This document shows, piece after piece, positions 32,738 to 41,300 of a stretch of DNA of 49,840 nt (the first letter of the stretch is position 1; each line of letters opens with the position of its first letter). The stretch comes from Selenomonadaceae bacterium (GTDB lineage Bacteria > Bacillota > Negativicutes > Selenomonadales > Selenomonadaceae): the NCBI GenBank assembly GCA_017475745.1, contig JAFVEZ010000051.1:1-49840 (forward strand). The letters run 5' to 3'. The notes below the pieces were generated by a model. That model was not told the DNA's origin. It searched no databases and worked only from the letters and a program-made list of their open reading frames with translations. The position numbers and the translations under genes are program-made.

Positions 32738-34132
32738 ATTTGTCTGATTATTTGTCCATAACATTAATGCTACCGCTTCTACATGTGAAGTAAAAGGGAA
32801 CATGTCAACCGGTTGGACGATTTGAGTCTTGAAACCATTTGCTTCGAGAATGTTTAAATCACGCGCTAAAGTCGCAGGGTTGCAGGAGACATAGACTACT
32901 CTTGAGGGTTTGAGTTTGGCAATAGTCAACAGAAACTTCTCGTCACAGCCAGCACGTGGAGGATCAAGAACCATAACATCAGGTCTGACACCTAGTTTGG
33001 GAAGAATTGCAGTGGCATCGCCAGTTATGAATTGAACGTTGCGAACGTTGTTATTGCGAGCGTTGAGTTTGGCATCGGCAATGGCAGAGGATACAATCTC
33101 AATACCATAGGCGAACTTGGCGTGTTTGGCGAGGAATAGGGTAATTGTACCCGTACCGCAAAAGGCGTCAATTACAGTCTCGTGACCTTTGAGGTCGGCA
33201 AAGTTCAAGGCAGTCTGATAGAGCTTCTCAGCTTGTGCAGTGTTGACTTGGAAGAACGAACGAGCTGATATATTAAATTCCAAATTGCCGATCTTATCCT
33301 TAATAGTGCGCTTGCCATAGAGTACCTTGGTTTCACGCCCAAGAATGACATTGTTGTGTTGAGTTTGAATGTTCTGTTGAATACTGGTAATATTTGGTAA
33401 TTCATTGCGTAAGGCACGAACTATAGTTTTCTCATTGGGCAACTTCTCACTAGCAGTGACCAACACCATCATAGTCTCATCAACACCGATTCTACCCATG
33501 ACGTGACGAAGTATGCCGCGGTGCTTGTCCTCATCGTAAACGGAGACTTTAAACTTGTCTACAACCCTACGAACTGCCTGTAAGATTTCATCATTCTGTT
33601 GTCGCTGAATCAAACAAGCATCAGTATCAACAACCTTGTGACTCGATTTGGCAAAGCAGCCGATTTGGATTTTTGACTTGATTCTTCCAACTGGGAATTG
33701 CATTTTGTTGCGATAGCGCCAAGGCTCTTTCATGCCGAGAGTATCTTTGACAGTGACATCAATCTTGCCAATCCTCTTGAGAGCATCGACAACCTGTCGG
33801 CGCTTCCACTTGAGCTGTGCATTGTATGACAAGTGTTGAAGCTGACAGCCACCACATTCAGAGTAAATCGGACAGCGTGGCTCAACTCTATCTGTACTGC
33901 TTTTAAGAATCTCCAACAACTCGGCAACAGCATAGTTCTTTTTGACTTCTATGATCTTCGCCTTGACCACCTCAGCAGGCAGAGCACCCTCAACAAAGGC
34001 AGTAAAGTCATCAATTCGCCCGACACCTTGAGCATTAGAATTTAGATTTAGAATATCTATTTGATAAATTTCATTCAACTTAACGGGTTTAATACTATCA
34101 CTTCCTAACATCATTTCAGCATATTGTAGCAC
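32729..34132 (-). CDS. rlmD: 23S rRNA (uracil-C5)-methyltransferase RlmD-like
   Basis: A class I SAM methyltransferase that methylates uracil in 23S rRNA. The 467 residues have an N-terminal TRAM domain (about 18-70), the iron-sulfur motif CPIYSECGGCQLQHL, a central RNA-binding region, and the SAM fold with IDAFCGTGTITLFLA, VLDPPRAGCDEK and the catalytic cysteine in YVSCNPATLARDL. The start is uncertain, because ATG 34132 has no clear ribosome site and ATG 34114 and 34111 are alternatives. Firmicutes often carry several related enzymes (RlmCD/RlmD/TrmA-like), so the target uracil may differ. Confidence 0.88.
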   Translation of the reverse strand: MLQYAEMMLGSDSIKPVKLNEIYQIDILNLNSNAQGVGRIDDFTAFVEGALPAEVVKAKIIEVKKNYAVAELLEILKSSTDRVEPRCPIYSECGGCQLQHLSYNAQLKWKRRQVVDALKRIGKIDVTVKDTLGMKEPWRYRNKMQFPVGRIKSKIQIGCFAKSSHKVVDTDACLIQRQQNDEILQAVRRVVDKFKVSVYDEDKHRGILRHVMGRIGVDETMMVLVTASEKLPNEKTIVRALRNELPNITSIQQNIQTQHNNVILGRETKVLYGKRTIKDKIGNLEFNISARSFFQVNTAQAEKLYQTALNFADLKGHETVIDAFCGTGTITLFLAKHAKFAYGIEIVSSAIADAKLNARNNNVRNVQFITGDATAILPKLGVRPDVMVLDPPRAGCDEKFLLTIAKLKPSRVVYVSCNPATLARDLNILEANGFKTQIVQPVDMFPFTSHVEAVALMLWTNNQTNSI

Positions 34133-34163
34133 ATTTTAAACTTTAATGATAGAGGTATAATTT

Positions 34164-34685
34164 ATGTTAAACATTTCACTTGTAGAGATCAAGGAATCTG
34201 AAAAAGAAGAATTTATCACCAACATTCAGGCAGCTTTTAAAAAAGCTTTTGTTGACGAATTTGGACAAACTGATGGAGAAATCATTCCAAGAGAAGATGT
34301 GATAAAATCCTTTGATGCTGAGGGTGCCGTCACTTACAACATCATCAACGAAGGTGAAGTTGTTGGCGGAATTGTGGTCAACATTAACGAAAAGACCGAT
34401 CGAAATGAGTTATCACTTTTCTTTGTGAATAATGACTGCCACAGCAAAGGCATAGGCTACGCGACTTGGCAAATGATCGAATCACTCTATCCTAAAACGA
34501 AAGTATGGGAGACTTTTACTCCGTATTTCGACAAGCGCAACATTCACTTTTACGTCAACAAGTGCGGCTTTCACATAGTTGAGTTTTACAATCCGCATCA
34601 TCTGGATAAGAATCACAGTGAAGTTGATTTGTCTAATCCCGTCAATGAATATCACTTCCGTTTTGAGAAAGTAATGGTGGAGTGA
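34164..34685 (+). CDS. GNAT family N-acetyltransferase
   Basis: A 173-residue acetyl-CoA-dependent acetyltransferase of the GNAT fold. The central strand is VVGGIVVNINE, then LSLFFVNNDCHSKGIGYATW has the acetyl-CoA pyrophosphate loop (Q/R-x-x-G-x-G variant). YVNKCGFHIVEFYNPHH is the C-terminal motif B region. The start ATG has AGAGG upstream. The dus gene starts on the base after its stop, so the two are translationally coupled. Its substrate is unknown. Confidence 0.86.
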   Translation: MLNISLVEIKESEKEEFITNIQAAFKKAFVDEFGQTDGEIIPREDVIKSFDAEGAVTYNIINEGEVVGGIVVNINEKTDRNELSLFFVNNDCHSKGIGYATWQMIESLYPKTKVWETFTPYFDKRNIHFYVNKCGFHIVEFYNPHHLDKNHSEVDLSNPVNEYHFRFEKVMVE

Positions 34686-35621
34686 ATGAAGATATATTTG
34701 GCACCGATGGCAGGCGTCACTGATAGCGCTTTTAGAATACTCGTCCGCAAAGTCAGTGATTATAGTGAGTTAATGTTTTCGGAAATGGTAAGCTCAACAG
34801 GAATACATTACAAAAGTCAGAAGACATATGAGATGTTGGACTTCAGCGACGAAGAATTACCCATTGCGGTTCAGCTCTTTGGCTCCAATCCGGAATTTGT
34901 TGCTGAAGCGGCAGAGTATATCTCACAATTAGACAATGTGAGTGCTATTGACTTTAACCTTGGCTGTCCCGCGCCCAAGATAGTTAAGAACGGCGAAGGC
35001 TCCGCACTTATGAAGAATCCCAAACTTACTGAGGAATTGCTAAAGGCTCTTCGGCACTCAACCAATTTACCTGTGAGTGTTAAGATGAGAATCGGATTTG
35101 ACAGCGAGCACATCAACGCCGTTGAGATTGCAAAGATCGCTGAGACTGCCGGCGTCAATTCAATCACCGTCCATGGGCGCACTCGTGAGCAGTATTATTC
35201 TGGCAAGGCTGATTGGTCAGAGATTGCCAAGGTCAAGCAGGCAGTCAAGATACCTGTCATTGCAAATGGCGATGTTCGTGATGAGTACTCTCTGGACGCT
35301 ATCATTAACGAGACCGGTGCGGACGGCGTGATGATTGGTCGCGCAGCAATGGGCAACCCGTGGATATTCAAGCGATTGAACTACTATCTTGAGAACAACA
35401 AAATAATGCCAAATCCTTCGCTTGAGGAAAGATTTGACACTATTCGCCAACATCTTGACTTACTCTTGCAGTTCAAAGGCGAGTATATTGGCATCAGAGA
35501 AATGCGTAAACATGCAGCTTGGTATACAAAAGGCTTAGTTGGCGGTGCTGAATTAAGAGACAAAATCAACCGCGCTGAATCGAAAGAAGATTTTTTGAAG
35601 ATATTTCAACTGTCCTCGTAA
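34686..35621 (+). CDS. dusB: tRNA-dihydrouridine synthase
   Basis: An FMN enzyme that reduces specific uridines in tRNA. The 311-residue TIM barrel begins with LAPMAGVTDSAFRILV and has FNLGCPAPKIVKNGEGSAL, the catalytic cysteine in that stretch, SVKMRIGFD, VHGRTREQYYSGKADW, VIANGDV and MIGRAAMGNPWIF. The helical C-terminal domain contains EMRKHAAWYTKGL. Firmicute enzymes are usually labelled DusB, which I use with some caution. The gene overlaps the convergent radical SAM gene by 16 bases. Confidence 0.92.
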   Translation: MKIYLAPMAGVTDSAFRILVRKVSDYSELMFSEMVSSTGIHYKSQKTYEMLDFSDEELPIAVQLFGSNPEFVAEAAEYISQLDNVSAIDFNLGCPAPKIVKNGEGSALMKNPKLTEELLKALRHSTNLPVSVKMRIGFDSEHINAVEIAKIAETAGVNSITVHGRTREQYYSGKADWSEIAKVKQAVKIPVIANGDVRDEYSLDAIINETGADGVMIGRAAMGNPWIFKRLNYYLENNKIMPNPSLEERFDTIRQHLDLLLQFKGEYIGIREMRKHAAWYTKGLVGGAELRDKINRAESKEDFLKIFQLSS

Positions 35622-36265
35622 GGGCGAACACGGAGAGTCAGATTGCGTGTATTGCAGATTTGACGGCAGCGCTCAATCTCTTCTTCACTGTTGACGTGAT
35701 CTACAATCGTCAGTACAACCTTCGGCACATAGGCTTTCATATGTTCGGCAAAGGTCAGCATTGCTTCATAAGACTGGATACCGTACTCAGCACGAGTTAG
35801 TTTAAAATATCTCTCCGCCGTTGAAGCATTCAGACTAATTGAAACTACATCAAGCAGACCTTCAAAGTCAGCGGCGATCTCTCGATCGTGTGCAAGCTCA
35901 CCGAGACCGTTAGTGTTGAGACGCGTGGGGATATTTGGCTGAATCTCTCTCACGAACTGCAATGCGGCAATCAGCTCTGGCAGTCGGAGTGTCGGTTCAC
36001 CGAAACCGCAGAATACAATCTCATTTATCACCGACCAAGGTGCCTTTTTAAGTTCCTCTTTGATCTCTTCTATCGTTGGCTCGTGCTTCAACCATAGACT
36101 AGACTGCTCTGCCATCTTTTTCTTTTGCCGCAAGCAGAAAACGCAATCACAGTTACATTGATTGGTAATGTTGACGTACAATCCACGCTTGCCATTGTTA
36201 TCAATCTTCAAACTCTCTTCAAAAGGCAGGTATTTGCCACCTTTGTGCGTTGCATAAACTATCAT
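35606..36265 (-). CDS. TatD-linked radical SAM protein
   Basis: A 219-residue radical SAM protein. The cluster motif is NQCNCDCVFCLRQ (CxxxCxxC), with GFGEPTLRLPEL and TRLNTNGLGEL following, as in the family often encoded next to TatD nuclease genes. The N-terminal MIVYATHKGGKYLPFE and the motif spacing match that group. No tatD gene is adjacent here. It has its own promoter and the ribosome site GAGGCGAT. The reaction is unknown. Confidence 0.83.
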   Translation of the reverse strand: MIVYATHKGGKYLPFEESLKIDNNGKRGLYVNITNQCNCDCVFCLRQKKKMAEQSSLWLKHEPTIEEIKEELKKAPWSVINEIVFCGFGEPTLRLPELIAALQFVREIQPNIPTRLNTNGLGELAHDREIAADFEGLLDVVSISLNASTAERYFKLTRAEYGIQSYEAMLTFAEHMKAYVPKVVLTIVDHVNSEEEIERCRQICNTRNLTLRVRPYEDS

Positions 36266-36298
36266 TTAAATCGCCTCGAAATTATTTATCGTCTGATG

Positions 36299-36328
36299 AT
36301 TATAAGTGAGCGGCGCATATTAAGTCAA
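36299..36328 (-). promoter_or_regulatory. Promoter of the TatD-linked radical SAM gene
   Basis: On the minus strand TTGACT (36323-36328) and TATAAT (36299-36304) with an 18-bp spacer, 34 bp from the start codon. Confidence 0.65.
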
Positions 36329-36398
36329 GAGCAGATTGTAATATTCGTTATTGGCAAATTTTAACTCATGGTTAAGAAATTACTCAAAAATATAGATA

Positions 36399-36427
36399 TT
36401 GACAAAATCTTGAATATCTGATATTAT
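36399..36427 (+). promoter_or_regulatory. Promoter of tRNA-Ser
   Basis: TTGACA (36399-36404) and TATTAT (36422-36427) with a 17-bp spacer, nine bases before the tRNA. Its first 12 bases are identical to those of the tRNA-Arg promoter. Confidence 0.82.
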
Positions 36428-36436
36428 ACTAACCAA

Positions 36437-36525
<89 letters not shown>

Positions 36526-36595
36526 TTTTTTTATTTGCAAGACGTTTAAAAAATGACAGTAGTAAAATTACTTTTGTGAAAGTTGGGGTTTGCAG

Positions 36596-37171
36596 ATGGA
36601 GACGAAAAATATCATTATTGTTGGCGTTGGTGGGCAAGGTTCACTTCTTGCAAGTAAAATCCTTGGCCACTTGCTTTTGAGTACAGGTTACGACGTTAAA
36701 GTATCGGAAGTTCACGGAATGAGTCAGCGCGGCGGCAGTGTAATAACTTATGTGAGATTTGGCGACAAGGTTTATTCACCATTCGTTGATAAGGGTGAAG
36801 CTGATTATATCGTCTCATTTGAGATTTTGGAGACAGCAAGATGGCTTCCATATCTCAAGGCCGATGGACAGATAGTCACAAACACTCAGCAAATAGACCC
36901 AATGCCAGTCATTACAGGTGTTGCTGAATATCCTGAGAACTTGGTGGAGAAAATAAAATCCAAGGGCATTAAAGTCGATGCAATGGATTGTTTGACACTT
37001 GCAAAGCAGGCCGGCTCACCAAAGGCAGTAAATATTGTACTTTTGGGCAGATTGTCGCACTACTTTGATATTGAAGAATCAGCTTGGCAGGAATCATTAA
37101 AAGCAAATGTGCCGCCAAAATTCCTCGAACTCAACAAAAAGGCATTTGAGTTAGGAAAATCCGCTGCCTAA
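36596..37171 (+). CDS. iorB: Indolepyruvate ferredoxin oxidoreductase beta subunit
   Basis: IorB is the gamma-domain-like subunit of the enzyme that oxidatively decarboxylates aryl pyruvates to aryl-acetyl-CoA. The 191-residue protein has VGVGGQGSLLASKILG near the N-terminus and EVHGMSQRGGSVITYVRFG, both typical of 2-oxoacid ferredoxin oxidoreductase gamma subunits. ATG 36596 is preferred; TTG 36590 is an alternative. The alpha subunit IorA is absent nearby, which is unusual since iorA and iorB are normally adjacent. scpB overlaps its stop by one base. Confidence 0.87.
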   Translation: METKNIIIVGVGGQGSLLASKILGHLLLSTGYDVKVSEVHGMSQRGGSVITYVRFGDKVYSPFVDKGEADYIVSFEILETARWLPYLKADGQIVTNTQQIDPMPVITGVAEYPENLVEKIKSKGIKVDAMDCLTLAKQAGSPKAVNIVLLGRLSHYFDIEESAWQESLKANVPPKFLELNKKAFELGKSAA

Positions 37172-37683
37172 TGGAAAAATCATCTAAAACTATCAGTGAA
37201 ACTGCAGCACTTGAAGCGCTATTATTTGTGGCTGGTGATCCGATTTCAAAAGAAAGAATTGCAGAGTTGATGGACACTGGCATTGTTGAAGTGTCAAACT
37301 TATTGCGGCAACTTGATAAAGAACTCAAAGATCGTGGTATAGTCTTACGTGAAACCGCAGCAGGCTGGCAGCTCTCAACTAGACCGGAGTATTTTGATAT
37401 CGTTGATAAATTATCTTCAACCGTCAATCAGAAACTCTCAGCGGCAATGATGGAGACCTTGTCGATAATTGCCTTTATGCAACCGGTGACGAGAGTTGAG
37501 ATCGAAGAAATTCGCGGAGTCAATATAGACAAAGCAATAGCTAAACTCACTGAACTTGATCTAATTGAAGAGGTTGGTAGAAAACCTGTTATGGGACGAC
37601 CAATACTATATGGAACGACTGAAAGTTTTTTGCAGGCGTTCGGAATAAAATCTCTAAAAGAATTGCCTAAAATCTCAAATTAG
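37171..37683 (+). CDS. scpB: Segregation and condensation protein B
   Basis: ScpB is the winged-helix subunit that binds ScpA and SMC in the condensin complex for chromosome segregation. The 170 residues show the typical pattern: ALEALLFVAGDPIS at the N-terminus, RETAAGWQLSTRPEY, and a second winged helix with ETLSIIAFMQPVTRVEIEEIRGVN and GRPILYGTTESFL. It overlaps iorB through TAATG. scpA is not next to it. Confidence 0.93.
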   Translation: MEKSSKTISETAALEALLFVAGDPISKERIAELMDTGIVEVSNLLRQLDKELKDRGIVLRETAAGWQLSTRPEYFDIVDKLSSTVNQKLSAAMMETLSIIAFMQPVTRVEIEEIRGVNIDKAIAKLTELDLIEEVGRKPVMGRPILYGTTESFLQAFGIKSLKELPKISN

Positions 37684-37757
37684 GCTTTATTTTTTTACAA
37701 ATTTTTTGTACAATATATAGTAAGTGAATTTTTGGTGCAATGACAGGAGGATATTTC

Positions 37758-38597
37758 GTGGATTTAAGCATAACAGAACTTTTGAAAACTATATTGATCG
37801 GCGTCGTTGAAGGGTTGACAGAATGGCTGCCAATCAGCAGCACAGGGCATATGATTCTTGTTGACGAATTTGTAAAACTCGATGTCAGCAAGCAGTTTAT
37901 GGATATGTTCCTTGTTGTGATACAACTTGGTGCAATTCTCGCCGTCGTAGTGTTAAATTTTGAAAAGCTAAATCCATACTCATCTTGGAAAACCCGTCTA
38001 CAAAAGCAGAATACATTTAAATTGTGGTATAAAGTCATTATTGCTTGTATACCGGCAGCAGTTATCGGACTTCCTCTCAACCACTGGATGGAAGAGAACT
38101 TAATGACAACGCCGATAGTTGCTTCAATGCTTATTCTTTATGGAATCTTGTTTATAATTGTCGAAAATTACAATCGCTATCGTATACCACGTGCCAGAGA
38201 TGTCGATCACCTTGACTACAAGACGGCATTGTTAATAGGTATGTTTCAAGTATTGTCGTTGGTGCCTGGTACTTCTCGTTCGGGTGCAACGATCCTTGGA
38301 GGTATTATACTTGGTACTTCCAGGCAGGTTGCGGCAGAGTTCACATTCTATCTTGCAATTCCCGTGATGTTCGGTGCAAGCCTTTTGAAACTTGTTAAAT
38401 TTGGATTTGACTATACAAGTTCAGAACTCTTTATATTGATGATTGGCATGACGACGGCTTTTATCGTCTCAATTATCTCAATCAAATTCCTGTTGCACTA
38501 CATTAAGAAGAACGACTTTACTGCCTTTGGTTGGTATAGAATAGGACTTGGAGTAATTGTATTTATCTATCTGTTTCTGATTGGTGATCCAATTTAG
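37758..38597 (+). CDS. uppP: Undecaprenyl-diphosphatase (BacA/UppP)
   Basis: An integral membrane phosphatase that regenerates undecaprenyl phosphate, the lipid carrier for peptidoglycan and surface glycans. I start it at GTG 37758 (MDLSITELLKT), 8 nt after AGGAGG; the ATG at 37740 lies before that site. The 279 residues have about eight hydrophobic segments and the two catalytic motifs EGLTEWLPISSTGHM and PGTSRSGATILGGI. The next gene overlaps or abuts it, suggesting one transcript of cell-envelope genes. Confidence 0.94.
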   Translation: MDLSITELLKTILIGVVEGLTEWLPISSTGHMILVDEFVKLDVSKQFMDMFLVVIQLGAILAVVVLNFEKLNPYSSWKTRLQKQNTFKLWYKVIIACIPAAVIGLPLNHWMEENLMTTPIVASMLILYGILFIIVENYNRYRIPRARDVDHLDYKTALLIGMFQVLSLVPGTSRSGATILGGIILGTSRQVAAEFTFYLAIPVMFGASLLKLVKFGFDYTSSELFILMIGMTTAFIVSIISIKFLLHYIKKNDFTAFGWYRIGLGVIVFIYLFLIGDPI

Positions 38598-38613
38598 TTG
38601 TGAGGTGGAAAAA

Positions 38614-39315
38614 TTGAGGAAGATATTGTTTTTGTGTTTGATAGTTCTATTTGCGATTACTGGCGAAACATATGCGGAAGAAACACATGAAGAGGATATA
38701 ACACATACTGAAGAAGTAGCCGAAGATAAGGAAATAACTGTAGAAAAGACAGAAGAGATAACAAAAGATGATGAAACCAAAGTAATCGAACAAGAACAAG
38801 AACAAGAGAAAGAGAAAAAAGACCTCGAAAAGAATATTGAAATACAATTAGAATATTTCAATGGAAAGATTTTTAATAATCGCAATGTAAATAACTACAA
38901 TGTTCATGTATTCCAACAATTTAAACAGCAGAAAGTACTTTCAATGTATCGCGGTTTCACAGTTACACGAGCGACCGGCTACTCAAGACCGGAAGGTAAA
39001 GGCTGGCTTGATAGTGAGGGCGTGGGTGTCGGCCCTGCATTTATGTTGCGTTGGACAAAGCCGGTATCAGGCAAACTCTCTCTTGCAGGAGACTTCACCG
39101 GCAGCTTGATGTTTTATAATAAAGCACATCCAGCAGAAGGTCGTGCCTATGGCTTTCTGTGGAGACTTGGACCAAGAGTTTTGTGGCAATCAACTGAGAG
39201 AGATTCCATCAGCTTGGGATACTCAATAAGTCACTTTTCAAATGGTCTGAGATCACACAATCCAGGTTATAATGGTTTAGGATTTACGTTGAATTTTCAA
39301 CATCAATTTAATTAA
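38614..39315 (+). CDS. PagL-like lipid A deacylase/acyloxyacyl hydrolase family outer-membrane protein
   Basis: A 233-residue exported protein. The start is TTG 38614, behind GAGGTGG, giving signal peptide MRKILFLCLIVLFAITGETYA. A highly acidic, low-complexity segment follows (about residues 22-75, rich in Glu/Lys/Thr). The C-terminal 150 residues look like a beta-barrel with alternating hydrophobic strands. The end carries YSISHFSNGLRSHNPG followed by GYNGLGFTLNF, which matches the PagL catalytic H-x-S-N and N-P-G pattern. This would remove a 3-O-acyl chain from lipid A. The acidic linker is unusual for PagL. It follows uppP by 16 bp. Confidence 0.72.
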   Translation: MRKILFLCLIVLFAITGETYAEETHEEDITHTEEVAEDKEITVEKTEEITKDDETKVIEQEQEQEKEKKDLEKNIEIQLEYFNGKIFNNRNVNNYNVHVFQQFKQQKVLSMYRGFTVTRATGYSRPEGKGWLDSEGVGVGPAFMLRWTKPVSGKLSLAGDFTGSLMFYNKAHPAEGRAYGFLWRLGPRVLWQSTERDSISLGYSISHFSNGLRSHNPGYNGLGFTLNFQHQFN

Positions 39316-39356
39316 AATATAATGATTTTATGAGAACGAATAAGGCGGTGGGTGAT

Positions 39357-40052
39357 ATGATGTTGACGAAGGCTCTCTTTCGAGATAGAGTACTGAATGA
39401 GGAACGGCTAATTGATTATGGCTTTGAACAGTCTGGCAGTGAATATGTTTACACTACGACCATAGCCAAAGGTCAAATGCAACTGACTGTCAAGGTATCA
39501 AAAGGAAATGAGGTAGATACTAAAATTGTTGACAGTGAATCTGGTGAGGAGTATGTGCTTCATTTAGTTGACGATGCAGTTGGCGAGTTTGTCGGTAGCA
39601 TCAGAGAAGAATATGAAAATATCATGCGTAGGATAGAATCTTTCTGCTTCGATAAAGATATCTTCAAGAGTAGTCAGGCACGTGAGATTATCAAATATAT
39701 TCGCGAAAAGTACAACGACGATCTTGAGTATCTTTGGGATATGTTCCCCAAATATGCCGTCTGGCGCAGGAAAGACAGCCGCAAATGGTATGGAATCCTG
39801 CTAACTGTCTCTATGGATAAGCTTGGCATGGAAGGTCATGAGATTATAGAGATTTTGGATTTGAGGATCAAGCCCGAAGAACTTGAAGAAATTTTGGACG
39901 AGAGACGCTACTTCTTTGGCTATCACATGAACAAGAAGAACTGGCTGACAATCTGTCTCAACAATAGTGTTCCTCTCGATGAGATTTGTCGCAGGATTGA
40001 TCTCAGCTATGAACTTGCTGCAAAGAAGAAATCTCAACATGCAAAATCTTGA
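39357..40052 (+). CDS. MmcQ/YjbR family DNA-binding protein
   Basis: A 231-residue cytoplasmic protein. The start is taken at ATG 39357, with AAGGCGGTG upstream; ATG 39330 has no site. The C-terminal half (about 100-215) fits the YjbR/MmcQ double-wing fold: YLWDMFPKYAVWRRKDSRKWYG, LDLRIKPEEL and YHMNKKNWLTICL. The N-terminal half is an unassigned domain that in relatives accompanies YjbR. DNA binding is inferred from structure of the family. The glycosyltransferase gene follows after 30 bp. Confidence 0.82.
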   Translation: MMLTKALFRDRVLNEERLIDYGFEQSGSEYVYTTTIAKGQMQLTVKVSKGNEVDTKIVDSESGEEYVLHLVDDAVGEFVGSIREEYENIMRRIESFCFDKDIFKSSQAREIIKYIREKYNDDLEYLWDMFPKYAVWRRKDSRKWYGILLTVSMDKLGMEGHEIIEILDLRIKPEELEEILDERRYFFGYHMNKKNWLTICLNNSVPLDEICRRIDLSYELAAKKKSQHAKS

Positions 40053-40082
40053 AATAACTAAACATTTCACAGGGGTAAAAAT

Positions 40083-41300
40083 ATGAAGAAAACTTTTGCG
40101 AGACTTATTCCGCCAAATTCTCAAACGGTACTTGAAGTTGTCGGTGAGGATTTAAACTATATCAACGGTTCTGAAGTAAAGAATTATTTCCTTCACATTA
40201 ATCCGAATTGTGATTACATTGTCAAGAATGTAGAAGAGATTTTTGATTCTACTGCAATGTCAGAAATTACTGCCAATAAAGTTGATGTGATTATTTTCAG
40301 CGAGTCCTCATTTGACAATGTATCAATTAGGAAATTGACTGCAAACATTAAAAGAGCCGCTAATTACCTCAAAAGCAACGGCATGATGATATTTACTTTG
40401 CCAAATATCAGCTATGCAAATAATATCACTGCCCTTTTGAATGGTGAGCCGCCAATCGTCAAAACAACGTTGACTTTCGAGGATATGCTGACTGCAATTA
40501 ATGATGCTGAAATGACGGTGATAAAAGACTTCCGCACTGCCAGAGAAACTTTAGTCAAACGGGCACTTATCGAGATTGCTAAAACCGAACTCAATATCAC
40601 TCACCAAATAGCTTGTGCTATGGAGAAATCAGCAGCAGAAAATTTAAAGACCACTATAATTCAAGCTTATCTTGGTGAAGTTCTTGTCTGTGCTGAGGTT
40701 AGGGTCAATGCACCTAATCGATTTATGGCAACTAGTCCCGGAGTATATGTCAAAACGGATAAGTCGGGCGAGAAGCTAATCTTGCCGAATGATAGAGAAT
40801 ACGACAAAAAGATTTTCATAAATCAGAGAGTCTCTGTCGATGCCACTGAGATGGGTATAAAGATGTTTAATACAATGGTTGACAGAGGGTATCTAATTAT
40901 TGAAGAAATGGACGACAATCCAATATTGTGGCGCAAAAAGTATGAGGATACTAATTTTATCAACTTTATTGGTGTCCATGGTGTTCAGACTTCGACAACT
41001 CCTTTAGCTGAGTTCTTTAAACAGTTCAATCCAAATGTTAAAGTATTTGAAAATCAGTTGAGTGAATTGCCGCCACATAGAGACTTTGCAGCTGAGATCG
41101 CAAGTCATGAGCCTACTGTAATATTCTTTGGTGCTTTAAATCGCGACAGAGATTTTTATGAGCTTTTACCGGCAATAAATAAAATTGCCGCTGAGTACGG
41201 CGACAATATTCTATTTAAAGTCATTGCCAAGACGGAACTGTTTAATAGTATCGAGACCCCCAACAAGGTATTTATTGGCAAGAAAGAAGTCTACGACTGA
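40083..41300 (+). CDS. Methyltransferase-glycosyltransferase fusion, N-terminal part ending at in-frame TGA
   Basis: The first 405 codons of a gene that continues in the same frame after TGA at 41298-41300. Residues about 1-200 look like a degenerate SAM-methyltransferase fold (VLEVVGED near the start, MIFTLPNISYANNI). Residues about 240-405 are the first half of a GT-B glycosyltransferase (FIGVHGVQTSTTPLAEFF, VIFFGALNRDRDFYELL). The Rossmann half with the sugar-nucleotide site is coded after the TGA. As it stands this product would be inactive as a glycosyltransferase. Possible causes are a nonsense mutation, a sequencing error, or UGA decoding; see the findings. AGGGG precedes the ATG. Confidence 0.75.
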   Translation: MKKTFARLIPPNSQTVLEVVGEDLNYINGSEVKNYFLHINPNCDYIVKNVEEIFDSTAMSEITANKVDVIIFSESSFDNVSIRKLTANIKRAANYLKSNGMMIFTLPNISYANNITALLNGEPPIVKTTLTFEDMLTAINDAEMTVIKDFRTARETLVKRALIEIAKTELNITHQIACAMEKSAAENLKTTIIQAYLGEVLVCAEVRVNAPNRFMATSPGVYVKTDKSGEKLILPNDREYDKKIFINQRVSVDATEMGIKMFNTMVDRGYLIIEEMDDNPILWRKKYEDTNFINFIGVHGVQTSTTPLAEFFKQFNPNVKVFENQLSELPPHRDFAAEIASHEPTVIFFGALNRDRDFYELLPAINKIAAEYGDNILFKVIAKTELFNSIETPNKVFIGKKEVYD

